Positions 1-7,637 of a DNA stretch of 15,454 bases are shown piece by piece. This stretch comes from Rhodobacter sp. (lineage in GTDB: Bacteria; Pseudomonadota; Alphaproteobacteria; Rhodobacterales; Rhodobacteraceae): contig PNND01000440.1 of assembly GCA_013824045.1 (NCBI GenBank), positions 1 through 15,454 on the forward strand, given 5' to 3'. A model generated the notes under the pieces. That model was given only the letters and a program-made list of their open reading frames with translations, did no database searches and was not told the DNA's origin. Made by a program: the position numbers and the translations under genes. Position 1 is the first letter of the stretch; each line of letters starts with the position of its first letter.

Positions 1-257
1 GCCATGCCGCGCCCGAACTTTACCTGCCCCTCACCGGCCCGCATGGCTGGCGCTTTGGTCCCGACCGCCCCCTGATCTGCAAACCGGCGCGGGAACCGGT
101 CTGGATCGATGCCCACCGCCCGCACCTGATCAAAGCCGGAGCCACCCCCTTCCTCGCCCTTTATGGCCGGACGCGCGAGGCACAGTCCGCCACTCACACC
201 CTTCCCGCTTCCGATTGGCCCGTACTGCAGGCGCTGCGGCTGGAGGCATCCCCATGA
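1..257 (+). CDS. 3' end of a cupin protein resembling the DMSP-lyase (DddL/DddQ-type) family
   Basis: Only the last 84 codons are present, read from base 3; the start lies left of the window. The visible part opens with HAAPELYLPLTG, followed by a tryptophan-rich strand, a DAHRPH segment and PFLALYGRTRE. This looks like the second half of a cupin barrel: H-x3-E-x-Y would give metal ligands and the later His a further one. The pattern of HxxxExY, a short G-W strand and a late His before PxLALY resembles the dimethylsulfoniopropionate-lyase cupin family. That family also contains many proteins with no shown lyase activity, so the name is a family resemblance, not a function. Its TGA overlaps the ATG of the next gene (ATGA at 254-257), which implies one transcript and coupled translation. 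The N-terminal half cannot be judged. Confidence 0.5.
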   Translation, partial: HAAPELYLPLTGPHGWRFGPDRPLICKPAREPVWIDAHRPHLIKAGATPFLALYGRTREAQSATHTLPASDWPVLQALRLEASP

Positions 258-1879
258 CCCGCCTCCTGCTGACCAACGCCGATATCCGCACCATGAACCC
301 GGCCCAGCCGACGGCCTATGCGCTGGTGATCGAGGATGGCCGCATCCTTGCCATCGGCGATGCGGCCCCCATGGCCGCGCTGGCCGGGCCGGAGGCCAAG
401 GTGATCGATGCGCAAGGCCACCTTGTTCTGCCCGGCTTTCAGGATGCCCATATCCACCTGCTGAACGGCGGCACGGATCTTGTGGAAACGGCTCAGCTTT
501 ACGATTGCACCACGACCGACCAGATCGCTGCCACCCTGCAGGCTCATGCGGCCACGCAGGACGGCCCCATGATCTGGGGGGCGGGCTGGCAATGCGGGTT
601 CTTCGGCGACGCCACCCTGACCCGCGCGGTGCTTGACCCGGTCACGCCGGATCGCCCCTGCCTGATCTATGATGGCAATTTCCACAACGCCTGCCTGAAC
701 ACGCGCGCCATCGAAATGATCGGGTTGACGGATGACACCCCCGATCCCGCCAACGGCCACTTCGTCCGCGATGCCACCGGCCGCGCGACGGGCATGCTGC
801 ACGAAGATGCCATCTACTGGGCCCTTGACCGCCTGCCCCGAACGACCGAGGCCACCTTCCACGCCGGACTGCGCGCCGGGCAGGCCCTTGCCAACCGTCA
901 CGGCATCACCGGCATTCTGGACCCCTTCATCCAATCCCATCACATCGGCATCTACGCACAAGCCGCGGCGCAAGGCGCCCTGACCCTGCGCGTGGCAGGC
1001 GCCATGTCCGTCACCGCCGCCGATACGGTGGACTCGGCCCTCGCCCGCCTCACCGCACGCCGCGCGGCCCACCGGACCGAGGATTTTCGCCTGCATTCCG
1101 CCAAGTTTTTCCTTGATGGCGGGCTGGAGAACCGCACCGCCGCGCTGATCGACGATTATGCCGATGCGCAGGGCGGCAACTGCCCTCTGATGTTCCCGCC
1201 CGACCAGATCCGCGCCCTGTTCACCGCACTGGATGCCGCGCGGTTCCAGATCCATGTCCATTGCATCGGCGACCTTGCCACCCGCGCCGCACTCGACGGG
1301 TTTCAGGCCGCCCGCGCCGCCAACGGGCCTTGGCCGGGCCTGCACCAGATCGCCCATTGCCAACTGGTCCATCCCGATGACCGCCCGCGCTTTGCCGCCC
1401 TCGGCGTCATGGCCAACCTGCAACCGTTCTGGGCCTGCACCGATCCGATCATCCCAGATGACACGATGTCCATGATCGGCCCCGCCCGCGCGCCGTGCAC
1501 CTATGCCAACCGCAGCCTGATCGATGCAGGCGCGCCATGGTGCATCAATTCCGACTGGGCGGTCACCACGCTCAACCCGTTCGAAATCATCGGCACCGCC
1601 ATCACCCGCGAACCGCCGCGCCACCGGGGCCGCGCCGCGCCGTTCTTCCCCGCTGAACGGATGACGATCCACGAGGCCGTTCTCGGCTACACCACCCATG
1701 CCGCTGCCGCCTGCTGGCGCGGGCATTACTCGGGCGCCTTGCGCCCCGGCTTTTCAGCCGATCTGATCATCCTCGACCGCGACATTTTCACCTGCGATCC
1801 CTATGCTGTTGCAGAAACGCAGGTGCTTCTCACCCTGTTCAAGGGCCGCGCCGTTCATCGCGCCGCCTGCTTCACCTGA
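254..1879 (+). CDS. Amidohydrolase family 3 (YtcJ-like) metal-dependent hydrolase
   Basis: A 541-residue member of the amidohydrolase superfamily, which hydrolyses C-N or related bonds at a metal centre in a TIM barrel. The start at 254 is preferred over upstream GTG/ATG codons because it begins with the typical small beta-sandwich strand (MTRLLLTNADIRTMNP) and overlaps the preceding stop as ATGA. Visible metal and catalytic motifs, in order: DAHIH (His66, His68) after LPGF; HSAKFFLDGGLENRT around Lys284, matching the family's conserved Lys and its DG-x-L-x-x-RT segment; HVHCIGD (His336); IAHCQLVHPDD (His368); NSDW (Asp434). All expected ligands are present, so it should be active. Length is normal for the YtcJ group (about 540). 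No signal peptide, so probably cytoplasmic. Substrate unknown. The flanking cupins suggest a small catabolic operon. A cupin gene follows after 17 bp. Confidence 0.9.
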   Translation: MTRLLLTNADIRTMNPAQPTAYALVIEDGRILAIGDAAPMAALAGPEAKVIDAQGHLVLPGFQDAHIHLLNGGTDLVETAQLYDCTTTDQIAATLQAHAATQDGPMIWGAGWQCGFFGDATLTRAVLDPVTPDRPCLIYDGNFHNACLNTRAIEMIGLTDDTPDPANGHFVRDATGRATGMLHEDAIYWALDRLPRTTEATFHAGLRAGQALANRHGITGILDPFIQSHHIGIYAQAAAQGALTLRVAGAMSVTAADTVDSALARLTARRAAHRTEDFRLHSAKFFLDGGLENRTAALIDDYADAQGGNCPLMFPPDQIRALFTALDAARFQIHVHCIGDLATRAALDGFQAARAANGPWPGLHQIAHCQLVHPDDRPRFAALGVMANLQPFWACTDPIIPDDTMSMIGPARAPCTYANRSLIDAGAPWCINSDWAVTTLNPFEIIGTAITREPPRHRGRAAPFFPAERMTIHEAVLGYTTHAAAACWRGHYSGALRPGFSADLIILDRDIFTCDPYAVAETQVLLTLFKGRAVHRAACFT

Positions 1880-1896
1880 CGGAAAGGCCACATCCC

Positions 1897-2256
1897 ATGT
1901 CTGATACCCAACCCACCCGCCGCGTCGCCAACATCCACGCCGCGCCATTCACGCCCTTTGTCTATCCCGATGGCGTGGCGCTGGGCGACGCGATCCTGCA
2001 ATTGGACAGCGACAAACCGCTGGGCGAAGGCTTCCACGTCTATCGCATGCCCGCCGGGATGCGGACGCGGTCGCATATCCACAACGGCCATGAACAGTTC
2101 CTGATCCTGGAAGGCGAGTTGATCGAAGACGACGGCACCGTGTTCAAACCGGGCGATCTGGTCTTCTACGCCGATGGGACCGAGCATAACTCCTACACGC
2201 CGCACGGCTGCCTGCTGGCAGTTCACATCGTCAGCGCCGAAACACCGACCGAGTGA
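1897..2256 (+). CDS. Small single-domain cupin protein
   Basis: A 119-residue protein made almost entirely of one cupin barrel. The canonical first motif is intact: Gly54, then His60-x-His62, Glu66 and Gly73 (SHIHNGHEQFLILEG). The second motif is also intact: KPGDLVFYADGTEHNS with His97. Together these give a 3-His/1-Glu metal site. Such proteins may be dioxygenases, isomerases, lyases or simple ligand binders, and the fold alone does not decide. A GGAAAG ribosome-binding site lies about 10 bases before the ATG, and only 17 bp separate it from the amidohydrolase stop, so it is the last gene of that operon. With the partial cupin at the left edge, the operon encodes two cupins around one hydrolase. 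No signal peptide, so cytoplasmic. Confidence 0.85.
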   Translation: MSDTQPTRRVANIHAAPFTPFVYPDGVALGDAILQLDSDKPLGEGFHVYRMPAGMRTRSHIHNGHEQFLILEGELIEDDGTVFKPGDLVFYADGTEHNSYTPHGCLLAVHIVSAETPTE

Positions 2257-2745
2257 CCAAAGGCCCGCGACAGGGCTCGAATCACCCTGATTCCGCCCTG
2301 CGGCATCCCAGTGTTGCACGGCGGATTTGGCCTTGGTTTTGACAAAAAATTGTTAACCTTTATTTTTACTTAACCGCCGCGCTGTAAGATCGTTTCCAAT
2401 GCGGCAAAAGCGCGGGCCAGCGCCTTGAATTGGCACCGGAAACGGCGGCAGTGCCGAACCGAATTCCTTGCGACAGGGCCGAAATATGGTAACAATTTGT
2501 CTAAAGGTGCGCCCTGCTCCTTTCGCTCTGTCAAAGCCTACCGGCCGCATCAGAGTGCAAAGATCGACTGTCATGCGGTGGGGGCCGCCTGATGCGACAT
2601 CCGGGGCAAGACTGTAGAAACCCAAGCCGCCGGGGTGTGTAATGAGTGTCCGTTTGATCTTTGCCGCTGCATGCGGCAGCCAGATCTCCTATGCGCGCTT
2701 ACGGAAAGGCATTCAAATGGCCAACCGCGGCACGGGGTGGATGTG
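2257..2745 (+). other. Gene-free region with promoter-like patch and long leader
   Basis: No convincing gene is seen in these 489 bases. The first part holds small inverted repeats after the cupin stop (CAGGG/CCCTG at 2271-2289; AATCA/TGATT at 2280-2292) that could end the upstream transcript, though there is no T-run. A markedly AT-rich patch follows at 2336-2375. A short potential stem, CGGCA/TGCCG, sits at 2446-2456. From 2642 a 34-codon reading frame (MSVRLIFAAACGSQ...) ends in TGATG, overlapping the ATG of the next gene at 2746. It may be a leader peptide or chance. Confidence 0.5.
2339..2366 (+). promoter_or_regulatory. Candidate sigma-70 promoter in an AT-rich patch
   Basis: A perfect -35 hexamer TTGACA at 2339-2344 is followed after 16 bases by TATTTT (2361-2366) as a weak -10. 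The surrounding 40 bases are far more AT-rich than the rest of the window. Two TTAAC words at 2354 and 2371 flank the -10. They resemble CtrA half-sites, but their spacing is too wide for a CtrA box. Transcription from here would leave a leader of about 370 bases before the ATG at 2746. Confidence 0.4.
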
Positions 2746-3195
2746 ATGGGCATCCTTTATCCCTCTTCCGGCATCACCGCGACATCCAGCCTTGCGACAC
2801 CCTCCCCCATCGCCCAAGCGGTTGAGGCAACAATGCTCTCGCAGGGTCTGCGCCTGCGCGTCGGCCCGCATGCCACAGATCTCTGCGCGGTCGAAGACCT
2901 GTCCATTGGCGACCCGATCTGGGACATGGCCACCGAACGACTGATCGACATCGACGCCATGGCCTGCGCCACGCTGGATCTGCAGCAACTCGATGATCTG
3001 GGCCTGCGCGCGATGACCATCGCAACACCCTCGGGCCAAGGCTTCCTCGCCCTTGCCTCGGCCCGGATCATGGCACCGGCCCCACGTGCCCTGCCCGGAT
3101 TTGCCGCCACAAACTTCTTCCGCTTCTGGCCCGAAGCCCGCCTTGTGGCCGAGGTTGAAGGTCGCCCCGTCCTGTTCCGGACCGGGCTGGTCTGA
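2746..3195 (+). CDS. Hypothetical protein with a weak Hint-like segment
   Basis: A 149-residue protein of unknown function. The phrase AVEDLSIGDPIWDMATERLIDI near residues 45-66 recalls the 'VEDL-x-x-GD' strand of Hint domains found in many Rhodobacterales proteins. The nucleophile Cys/Ser block and the late HN motif of an active self-splicing Hint domain are not visible, so any Hint fold would be degenerate. No signal peptide or membrane segment. Start choice: ATG 2746 has GGGGTGG a few bases upstream and overlaps the end of a 34-codon upstream frame (TGATG). A GTG at 2635 or ATG 2671 in the same frame would add an unusual Cys-rich N-terminus (CNECPFDLCRC) with poorer codon use, so I prefer 2746. 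It converges on mtnA, with 82 bp between the stop codons. That gap holds two 5-bp hairpins (3202-3217, 3226-3240), too weak to call as terminators. Confidence 0.6.
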   Translation: MGILYPSSGITATSSLATPSPIAQAVEATMLSQGLRLRVGPHATDLCAVEDLSIGDPIWDMATERLIDIDAMACATLDLQQLDDLGLRAMTIATPSGQGFLALASARIMAPAPRALPGFAATNFFRFWPEARLVAEVEGRPVLFRTGLV

Positions 3196-3277
3196 CGCCC
3201 AATCCGCTTTTCCGGATCAAGATTGCAGGTTTTCTACCTGACGCCAGACAAGCGGCACCCATCGGCCATTCTCGCCA

Positions 3278-4324
3278 CTAACGCCCTTTGCGCAGGCCCC
3301 GCTCCGCAAACAAGGCCCGGATGTTCACGTCAAAGGGCGGGCGCAAAATCCCGAACTCCGTGATCAACCCCGCGATCAGGCGGTTGGGTGTTACATCAAA
3401 CGCCGGGTTGAAGGCAGGCGCTCCGTCCGGCGCGATCACAGCGTCGCCGATGCGCAGCACTTCCTCAGCATCGCGCTCCTCAATCTCGATCCCGTCGCCG
3501 CTGGCGGTGGACAGATCGATCGTCGATGTCGGGCAGGCCACATAGAATGGAACGCCATTGTCCTGCGCGGCCAAAGCAAGGTTGTAAGTGCCGATCTTAT
3601 TGGCCGTGTCGCCATTGGCGGCCACCCGGTCACAGCCCACCACCGCCATGTCGACCTTGTGCCGCCGCATGATATGCGCCGATGCCCCATCCACCACGAT
3701 GGCATGGGGAACGCCGTATTCCATCAACTCAAAAGACGACAGCTTTGCCCCCTGCAACCTCGGCCGCGTCTCATCGAGATAGGCAAAAACCTTGCGGCCC
3801 GAGTCATGCGCCCGCCGGATGATCCCCAGCGCGGTGCCCACACCAACCGTGGCCAAAGCGCCGGTATTGCAATGGTGGAAGAAAGTCACCTCCTGCGGAA
3901 GGATACTCAGCGCATGCGCCGCGATGGCTTCGTTCACCGCGATATCCTCGCTCTCCATCACCTGCGCTTCCTCCAGCAGGCGCGCGCCACCTGCCCCCGC
4001 ACGCCACAGCGCGGCCATGCGGTCCAGCGCCCAGAACAAGTTCACCGCCGTGGGGCGCGACGCGCGCAGCACACGATCCGCAGCTTCCAGCGCCGGGATC
4101 AGCGGCGGGCCCGCCGCCTCTGCCAGCAGCGCCGCCTGCGCCATGCCGAACCCCGCTGCCACCCCGATAGCCGGGGCACCCCGCACCGTCATGTCGCGGA
4201 TGGCACCGGCCACGGCCTCGGGCGTGGTCAAGTCAAGATACTGAACTGTCCCCGGCAGGAACCGCTGATCCAGAAGGCGCAGGCAATGGCCTGCCTCGAT
4301 CCATTCCATGGTCCGAAACGCCAT
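3278..4324 (-). CDS. mtnA: S-methyl-5-thioribose-1-phosphate isomerase
   Basis: MtnA converts methylthioribose 1-phosphate to methylthioribulose 1-phosphate, a cytoplasmic step in recycling methylthioadenosine from polyamine and quorum-signal synthesis. At 348 residues it has normal family length. Diagnostic motifs: MTVRGAPAIG (residues 45-54), FFHHCNTGALAT with catalytic Cys152, ETRPRLQGAKLS (185-196), VGCDRVAANGDTANKIGTYNLA with catalytic Asp232, and a C-terminal FDVTPNRLIAGLITE. These separate it from the related eIF2B subunits. GAGGGG lies about six bases before the ATG at 4324, fixing the start. It follows icd by 57 bp on the same strand, with a strong hairpin in between, so it may be read through from icd or have its own promoter. 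No mtnP, mtnK or downstream aldolase is in the window, so the rest of the salvage route lies elsewhere. Confidence 0.95.
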   Translation of the reverse strand: MAFRTMEWIEAGHCLRLLDQRFLPGTVQYLDLTTPEAVAGAIRDMTVRGAPAIGVAAGFGMAQAALLAEAAGPPLIPALEAADRVLRASRPTAVNLFWALDRMAALWRAGAGGARLLEEAQVMESEDIAVNEAIAAHALSILPQEVTFFHHCNTGALATVGVGTALGIIRRAHDSGRKVFAYLDETRPRLQGAKLSSFELMEYGVPHAIVVDGASAHIMRRHKVDMAVVGCDRVAANGDTANKIGTYNLALAAQDNGVPFYVACPTSTIDLSTASGDGIEIEERDAEEVLRIGDAVIAPDGAPAFNPAFDVTPNRLIAGLITEFGILRPPFDVNIRALFAERGLRKGR

Positions 4325-4346
4325 GCCATCCCCTCGCGCAGGAAAG

Positions 4347-4373
4347 CCGGGGCCCGGCCATGCGGGGCCCCGG
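4347..4373 (-). terminator. GC-rich hairpin between icd and mtnA
   Basis: CCGGGGCCC (4347-4355) and GGGCCCCGG (4365-4373) form a perfect 9-bp stem with a 9-base loop, starting about 9 bases after the icd stop on the minus strand. The base after the stem starts CTTTCC, so the T-run is short. It probably ends or attenuates icd transcription. The mtnA ribosome-binding site lies just beyond it. Confidence 0.6.
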
Positions 4374-4381
4374 GGTTGTGA

Positions 4382-6604
4382 TCAGCCGATGATCGACGTG
4401 AAGGTGGCCGAAGGCCGCATCACTGCCGCCGTCTTCACCGGATCGGTATGATAATACCCGCCCAGATCGGCCGGCTTGCCCTGATCACGGCCCAGTTCGG
4501 CAACGATCTTGGCCTCATTCTCGGCCAGCGCCTTGGCGATCGGCGCGAAATGGGCGGCAAGCTCGGCGCTTTCAGACTGCGCGGCAAGGGCCTGCGCCCA
4601 ATAAAGCGCAAAGTAGAAATGGCTGTCGCGGTTGTCGGTCTGACCCACCCGCCCCTTGGGCGATTTGTCATGGTCCAGCACGCCTTGCGTTGCGACATCC
4701 ACCGCCCGGCCCAGCACCCGCGCCTTCTCATTCCCGGTCACGTCGGCCAGAAACTTCAGGCTTTCCCCCAACGCGCAGAATTCACCCAGCGAATCCCAGC
4801 GCAGGTGGTTTTCCTCGACCAGTTGCTGCACATGCTTGGGCGCGGAACCACCGGCCCCGGTTTCAAACATGCCGCCTCCCTGCATCAGCTTCACGATCGA
4901 AAGCATCTTGGCCGAGGTGCCAAGCTCCAGAATCGGGAACAGGTCGGTCAGGTAATCGCGCAGCACATTGCCGGTGACCGCGATGGAAGTTTCGCCCTTG
5001 CGGATCGTCTCCAGCGACAGGCGCGTCGCCTCGCGCGGGGCCATGATCTGGAACTTGTCGGCCACGCCCGCCGCCGCAAGGATCGGGCGGACATATTTGA
5101 TCAGCTCGGCATCATGCGGCCGCGCCGCATCCAGCCAGAAGATCGCCTGGCAGTTCTCGGCGCGCTGCCGGTCAATCGCCAGTTTCACCCAATCCTCAAT
5201 CGGGGCCTTACGCGTGGCCGCCGCACGCCAGATGTCGCCAGCCTGCACCTTGTGCTGGTGCAGCACATCTCCATTGGCGGCAATCAGGCGCACCGTGCCA
5301 TCGGTCGGGATTTCAAATGTCGTCGGGTGCGAGCCATACTCCTCGGCCTTCTGCGCCATCAGACCGATGTTCTGCACCGTCCCTGCCGTAGCCGGGTCCA
5401 GCGCCCCCGTCGCCTTGAAATAGGCGACCGACTCGTCATAGACCGCCGCATAGGAGCTGTCGGGGATCACGCAATTCGTATCCGCCGCCTTGCCATCCGG
5501 ACCCCAGCCCTTGCCCCCCGCCCGGATCAGCGCGGGCATCGACGCATCCACGATCACGTCAGAGGGAACGTGAAGGTTCGTGATCCCCTTGTCGGAATTC
5601 ACCATGTAAAGCGGCGGACGCCCGGCCATCACCGCCTCGATCTCGGCCAGAATGGCCTTGCCGTCGGGCATCTCTGCAATCCGGTCCAGCATCACGCCAA
5701 GGCCGGAATTTGCATCCACTCCGGTCGCCTGAAACGCAGCACCATGGCGATCAAAGACCGGGGCGAGGAAGGCCTTGACCGCATGACCGAAGATGATCGG
5801 GTCCGACACCTTCATCATCGTGGCCTTCAGGTGGATGGAAAACAGCACCCCGTCGCGCTTTGACACCGCGATCTGCTCGGCCAGAAAGGCGCGCAGCGCC
5901 TCGACTGACATGAAAGTCGCATCTACCACAGTGCCGGGGTGATACGTCACCCCGTCCTTCAACACCCGCACGCCACCATCCGCCGTCACCAGTTCGATCC
6001 GCGCCTTACCGGCCTGCGCCGCGCTCAGCGTGACCGATGTCTCGTTCGACCGGAAATCGCCACCCGACATCGTCGACACGCGGGTCTTGCTGTCAGCACT
6101 CCACGCACCCATCGAATGCGGGTTGGCCTTGGCATAATTCTTCACCGCCACCGCCGCGCGGCGGTCCGAGTTGCCCTCGCGTAGGACCGGGTTCACCGCC
6201 GATCCCTTGATCGCATCATAACGGCGGCGGGCTTCTTTCTCCGCATCGGTCTGCGGGTCTTCCGGGTAATCGGGCAGATCATAGCCCTGCCCCTGCAATT
6301 CCTTTATCGCCGCCACCAATTGCGGGGCCGAGGCGGAAATGTTCGGCAGCTTGATCACATTCGCGGCGGGCGTGGTCACCAACGCGCCCAGTTCCGCCAG
6401 ATCGTCCGGCTGGCGCTGTGCCTCGGTCAACCGCTCGGGGAAGGCGGCGATGATCCGTCCGGCCAGCGAAATGTCACGCGTTCCGACCGTGACCCCCGCC
6501 GCCGCCGCATAGGCGCGGATGATCGGCAAGAGCGATGCCGAGGCAAGCTGCGGCGCTTCGTCCACCGTGGTGTAGATGATGTCGGGAATGGGTCGATCGG
6601 TCAT
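4382..6604 (-). CDS. icd: Monomeric NADP-dependent isocitrate dehydrogenase
   Basis: Catalyses oxidative decarboxylation of isocitrate to 2-oxoglutarate with NADP+ in the TCA cycle. This is the large single-chain type (740 residues from the ATG at 6604), unrelated in length to the common 400-residue dimeric enzyme. Matching blocks in order: [12 protein letters not shown] (about 85-96), [13 protein letters not shown] (138-150) with the substrate-binding Ser/Arg residues, [17 protein letters not shown] (258-274), [71 protein letters not shown] and [18 protein letters not shown]. The open frame continues 15 codons upstream, but [12 protein letters not shown] is the conserved N-terminus and has an AGG five to ten bases upstream. 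The gene stands apart from the FAH gene before it by about 200 bp with its own control elements. Confidence 0.97.
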   Translation of the reverse strand: MTDRPIPDIIYTTVDEAPQLASASLLPIIRAYAAAAGVTVGTRDISLAGRIIAAFPERLTEAQRQPDDLAELGALVTTPAANVIKLPNISASAPQLVAAIKELQGQGYDLPDYPEDPQTDAEKEARRRYDAIKGSAVNPVLREGNSDRRAAVAVKNYAKANPHSMGAWSADSKTRVSTMSGGDFRSNETSVTLSAAQAGKARIELVTADGGVRVLKDGVTYHPGTVVDATFMSVEALRAFLAEQIAVSKRDGVLFSIHLKATMMKVSDPIIFGHAVKAFLAPVFDRHGAAFQATGVDANSGLGVMLDRIAEMPDGKAILAEIEAVMAGRPPLYMVNSDKGITNLHVPSDVIVDASMPALIRAGGKGWGPDGKAADTNCVIPDSSYAAVYDESVAYFKATGALDPATAGTVQNIGLMAQKAEEYGSHPTTFEIPTDGTVRLIAANGDVLHQHKVQAGDIWRAAATRKAPIEDWVKLAIDRQRAENCQAIFWLDAARPHDAELIKYVRPILAAAGVADKFQIMAPREATRLSLETIRKGETSIAVTGNVLRDYLTDLFPILELGTSAKMLSIVKLMQGGGMFETGAGGSAPKHVQQLVEENHLRWDSLGEFCALGESLKFLADVTGNEKARVLGRAVDVATQGVLDHDKSPKGRVGQTDNRDSHFYFALYWAQALAAQSESAELAAHFAPIAKALAENEAKIVAELGRDQGKPADLGGYYHTDPVKTAAVMRPSATFTSIIG

Positions 6605-6694
6605 GTGAATGCCTGTTGTCTTGCAGTTACGGCCAGCGGCCAGATGCAAAGACGGCGCGCGGCATAGCCACGCCCCGCCTCTTGTTTTCCAACC

Positions 6695-6705
6695 TAGTCA
6701 GACTA
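6695..6705. promoter_or_regulatory. Short palindrome upstream of icd
   Basis: TAGTCAGACTA is a perfect palindrome about an odd central base, roughly 90 bp before the icd start. It could be an operator for a regulator of icd, but I cannot assign a factor. Confidence 0.3.
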
Positions 6706-6720
6706 AGCGCGAAACGAAAG

Positions 6721-6736
6721 ACGCTGCATGCAGCGT
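6721..6736. repeat. 16-bp perfect palindrome
   Basis: ACGCTGCATGCAGCGT reads the same on both strands. It sits between the FAH gene and icd, on the FAH side of the presumed icd promoter. It may be a protein-binding site or a cruciform/hairpin with almost no loop. It shares the GCTGCAT word with the adjacent inverted repeats. Confidence 0.6.
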
Positions 6737-6747
6737 GGCGCGCTTTC

Positions 6748-6805
6748 CTGCATCCGGGGGGATGCAATCCCCCACATTCCCGCCCGGATGCAGCGCGCCG
6801 GGCGG
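6748..6805 (-). terminator. Set of overlapping inverted repeats after the FAH gene
   Basis: Three stems can form but not all together. CCGCCCGG/CCGGGCGG (6780-6787 with 6798-6805) abuts the FAH stop codon. TGCATCC/GGATGCA (6749-6755 with 6760-6766) closes a GGGG loop. CTGCATCCGGG/CCCGGATGCAG (6748-6758 with 6783-6793) would exclude both. No clear T-run follows on the minus strand, so it may act as a 3' stabiliser, a bidirectional terminator or a REP-like element rather than a standard terminator. Confidence 0.45.
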
Positions 6806-7489
6806 TCAGACCACCTTGACCTTCAGCGTCCCCACGCCTTCGATCACGGCCTCCATCACATCGCCGCGCACCACGGCCCCCACGCCGGACGGCGTGCCTG
6901 CCATGATCACATCACCCGCCTGAAGCTCGAAATACTCCGACAGGTAGGAAATCATCTCCGGCACCTTCCAGATCATTTGGTTCAGGTCGCCCTCCTGCCG
7001 CAGCGCGCCGTTGACTGACAGCGCAACCCGCCCCTGATCGGGATGGCCGACCTCTGCCACCGGCAGCACCGGGCCGACCGGCCCCGAAAGCTCAAAGGCT
7101 TTGCCGATCTCCCACGGGCGGCCCATCTTCTTGGCCTCGCCCTGCAGATCGCGGCGCGTCATGTCGAGGCAGACGCCATAGCCGAATACATGCGACAGGG
7201 CCTGATCCAGCGGGATGTTCGTGCCGCCCGATTTCAATGCCACCAGCAGTTCCACCTCGTGATGCACATCGCTGCTGTGCGGTGGATAGGGAAAGTTGCC
7301 CGACGCATCGAGGTTGTTGGGATTCTTCTGGAAAAAGAACGGCGGCTCACGGTCCGGGTCATGGCCCATCTCAACCGCATGGGCGGCGTAATTTCGCCCA
7401 ATGCAATACACGCGGCGCACCGGGAAGGCCCCGCCACCAGACACGGGAATAGCCGGAACCGGCGGCGCGGGGATCACGAAATCGGCCAT
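6806..7489 (-). CDS. FAH-family hydrolase, fumarylpyruvate-hydrolase-like
   Basis: A 227-residue single-domain fumarylacetoacetate-hydrolase-family enzyme. Members cleave or decarboxylate acylpyruvate-like 2,4-dioxo acids using Mg or Mn. Visible residues: VYCIGRNYAAHAVE with His37 and Glu40 (catalytic dyad), FFFQKNPNNL with Lys55, HHEVELLVAL giving metal ligands Glu78 and Glu80, VCLDMTRRDLQ with Asp109, then GRPWEIGKAFE and GTPSGVG (198-204). The DMTRRDLQ...AKKMGRPWEIGKAF block and length fit the fumarylpyruvate hydrolases of the gentisate route (NagK-like). No gentisate dioxygenase is nearby, so the true substrate may differ. AGAGGTG lies about six bases before the ATG. The gene diverges from the GntR regulator and shares its control region, with an operator-like site overlapping its presumed -35 box. 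It likely belongs with the plus-strand operon. Confidence 0.88.
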   Translation of the reverse strand: MADFVIPAPPVPAIPVSGGGAFPVRRVYCIGRNYAAHAVEMGHDPDREPPFFFQKNPNNLDASGNFPYPPHSSDVHHEVELLVALKSGGTNIPLDQALSHVFGYGVCLDMTRRDLQGEAKKMGRPWEIGKAFELSGPVGPVLPVAEVGHPDQGRVALSVNGALRQEGDLNQMIWKVPEMISYLSEYFELQAGDVIMAGTPSGVGAVVRGDVMEAVIEGVGTLKVKVV

Positions 7490-7520
7490 AAGTCACCTCT
7501 TCTAAGCAGCGATATGCCGT

Positions 7521-7549
7521 TGCATACCGTATCGATTGGTTCAAATCAA
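7521..7549 (-). promoter_or_regulatory. Candidate promoter of the FAH gene
   Basis: On the minus strand TTGATT (plus-strand 7544-7549) and TATGCA (7521-7526) are 17 bases apart, placing a start about 25-30 bases before the ribosome-binding site. The imperfect repeat at 7534-7551 covers the -35 box. Confidence 0.4.
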
Positions 7550-7551
7550 TC
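7534..7551. promoter_or_regulatory. Candidate GntR operator on the FAH side
   Basis: GATTGGTTCAAATCAATC is an imperfect inverted repeat (GATTG outer arms exact; ATTGGT against ATCAAT). It contains the same ATTGGT word as the regulator-side palindrome and overlaps the -35 box proposed for the minus-strand FAH gene, a position suited to repression. Confidence 0.45.
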
Positions 7552-7595
7552 CCGCAAAAGCCATCAAGTGATAGCGCAAACAGACCAATACAGGA

Positions 7596-7623
7596 TTGAT
7601 GCAACCAATTTTTGCTGTATAAC
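7596..7623 (+). promoter_or_regulatory. Candidate promoter of the GntR-led operon
   Basis: TTGATG (7596-7601) and TATAAC (7618-7623) are separated by 16 bases. Transcription would begin near 7630, just upstream of the palindromic operator. An ACCAAT word lies inside the spacer at 7604-7609. Confidence 0.45.
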
Positions 7624-7637
7624 CCAGTTTATGATGT

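Noticed and set aside
194..1726. 510-codon open frame on the minus strand
   Set aside because: Antisense to the amidohydrolase, Gly/Ala/Arg-rich, with no recognisable motif.
2354..2375. Possible CtrA box in the AT-rich patch
   Set aside because: Two TTAAC words are present, but the gap between their TTAA cores is 13 bases, not the 7 of the CtrA consensus.
2353..2625. 90-codon minus-strand frame in the gene-free region
   Set aside because: No ribosome-binding site, no domain and mixed codon use; it also crosses the AT-rich promoter-like patch.
4448..5863. 471-codon open frame on the plus strand
   Set aside because: Antisense to icd, Arg/His-rich, with no motif.
6806..7489. Gentisate pathway assignment for the minus-strand FAH gene
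   Set aside because: The sequence fits fumarylpyruvate hydrolases, but no gentisate dioxygenase or maleylpyruvate isomerase is nearby, so the symbol was not given.
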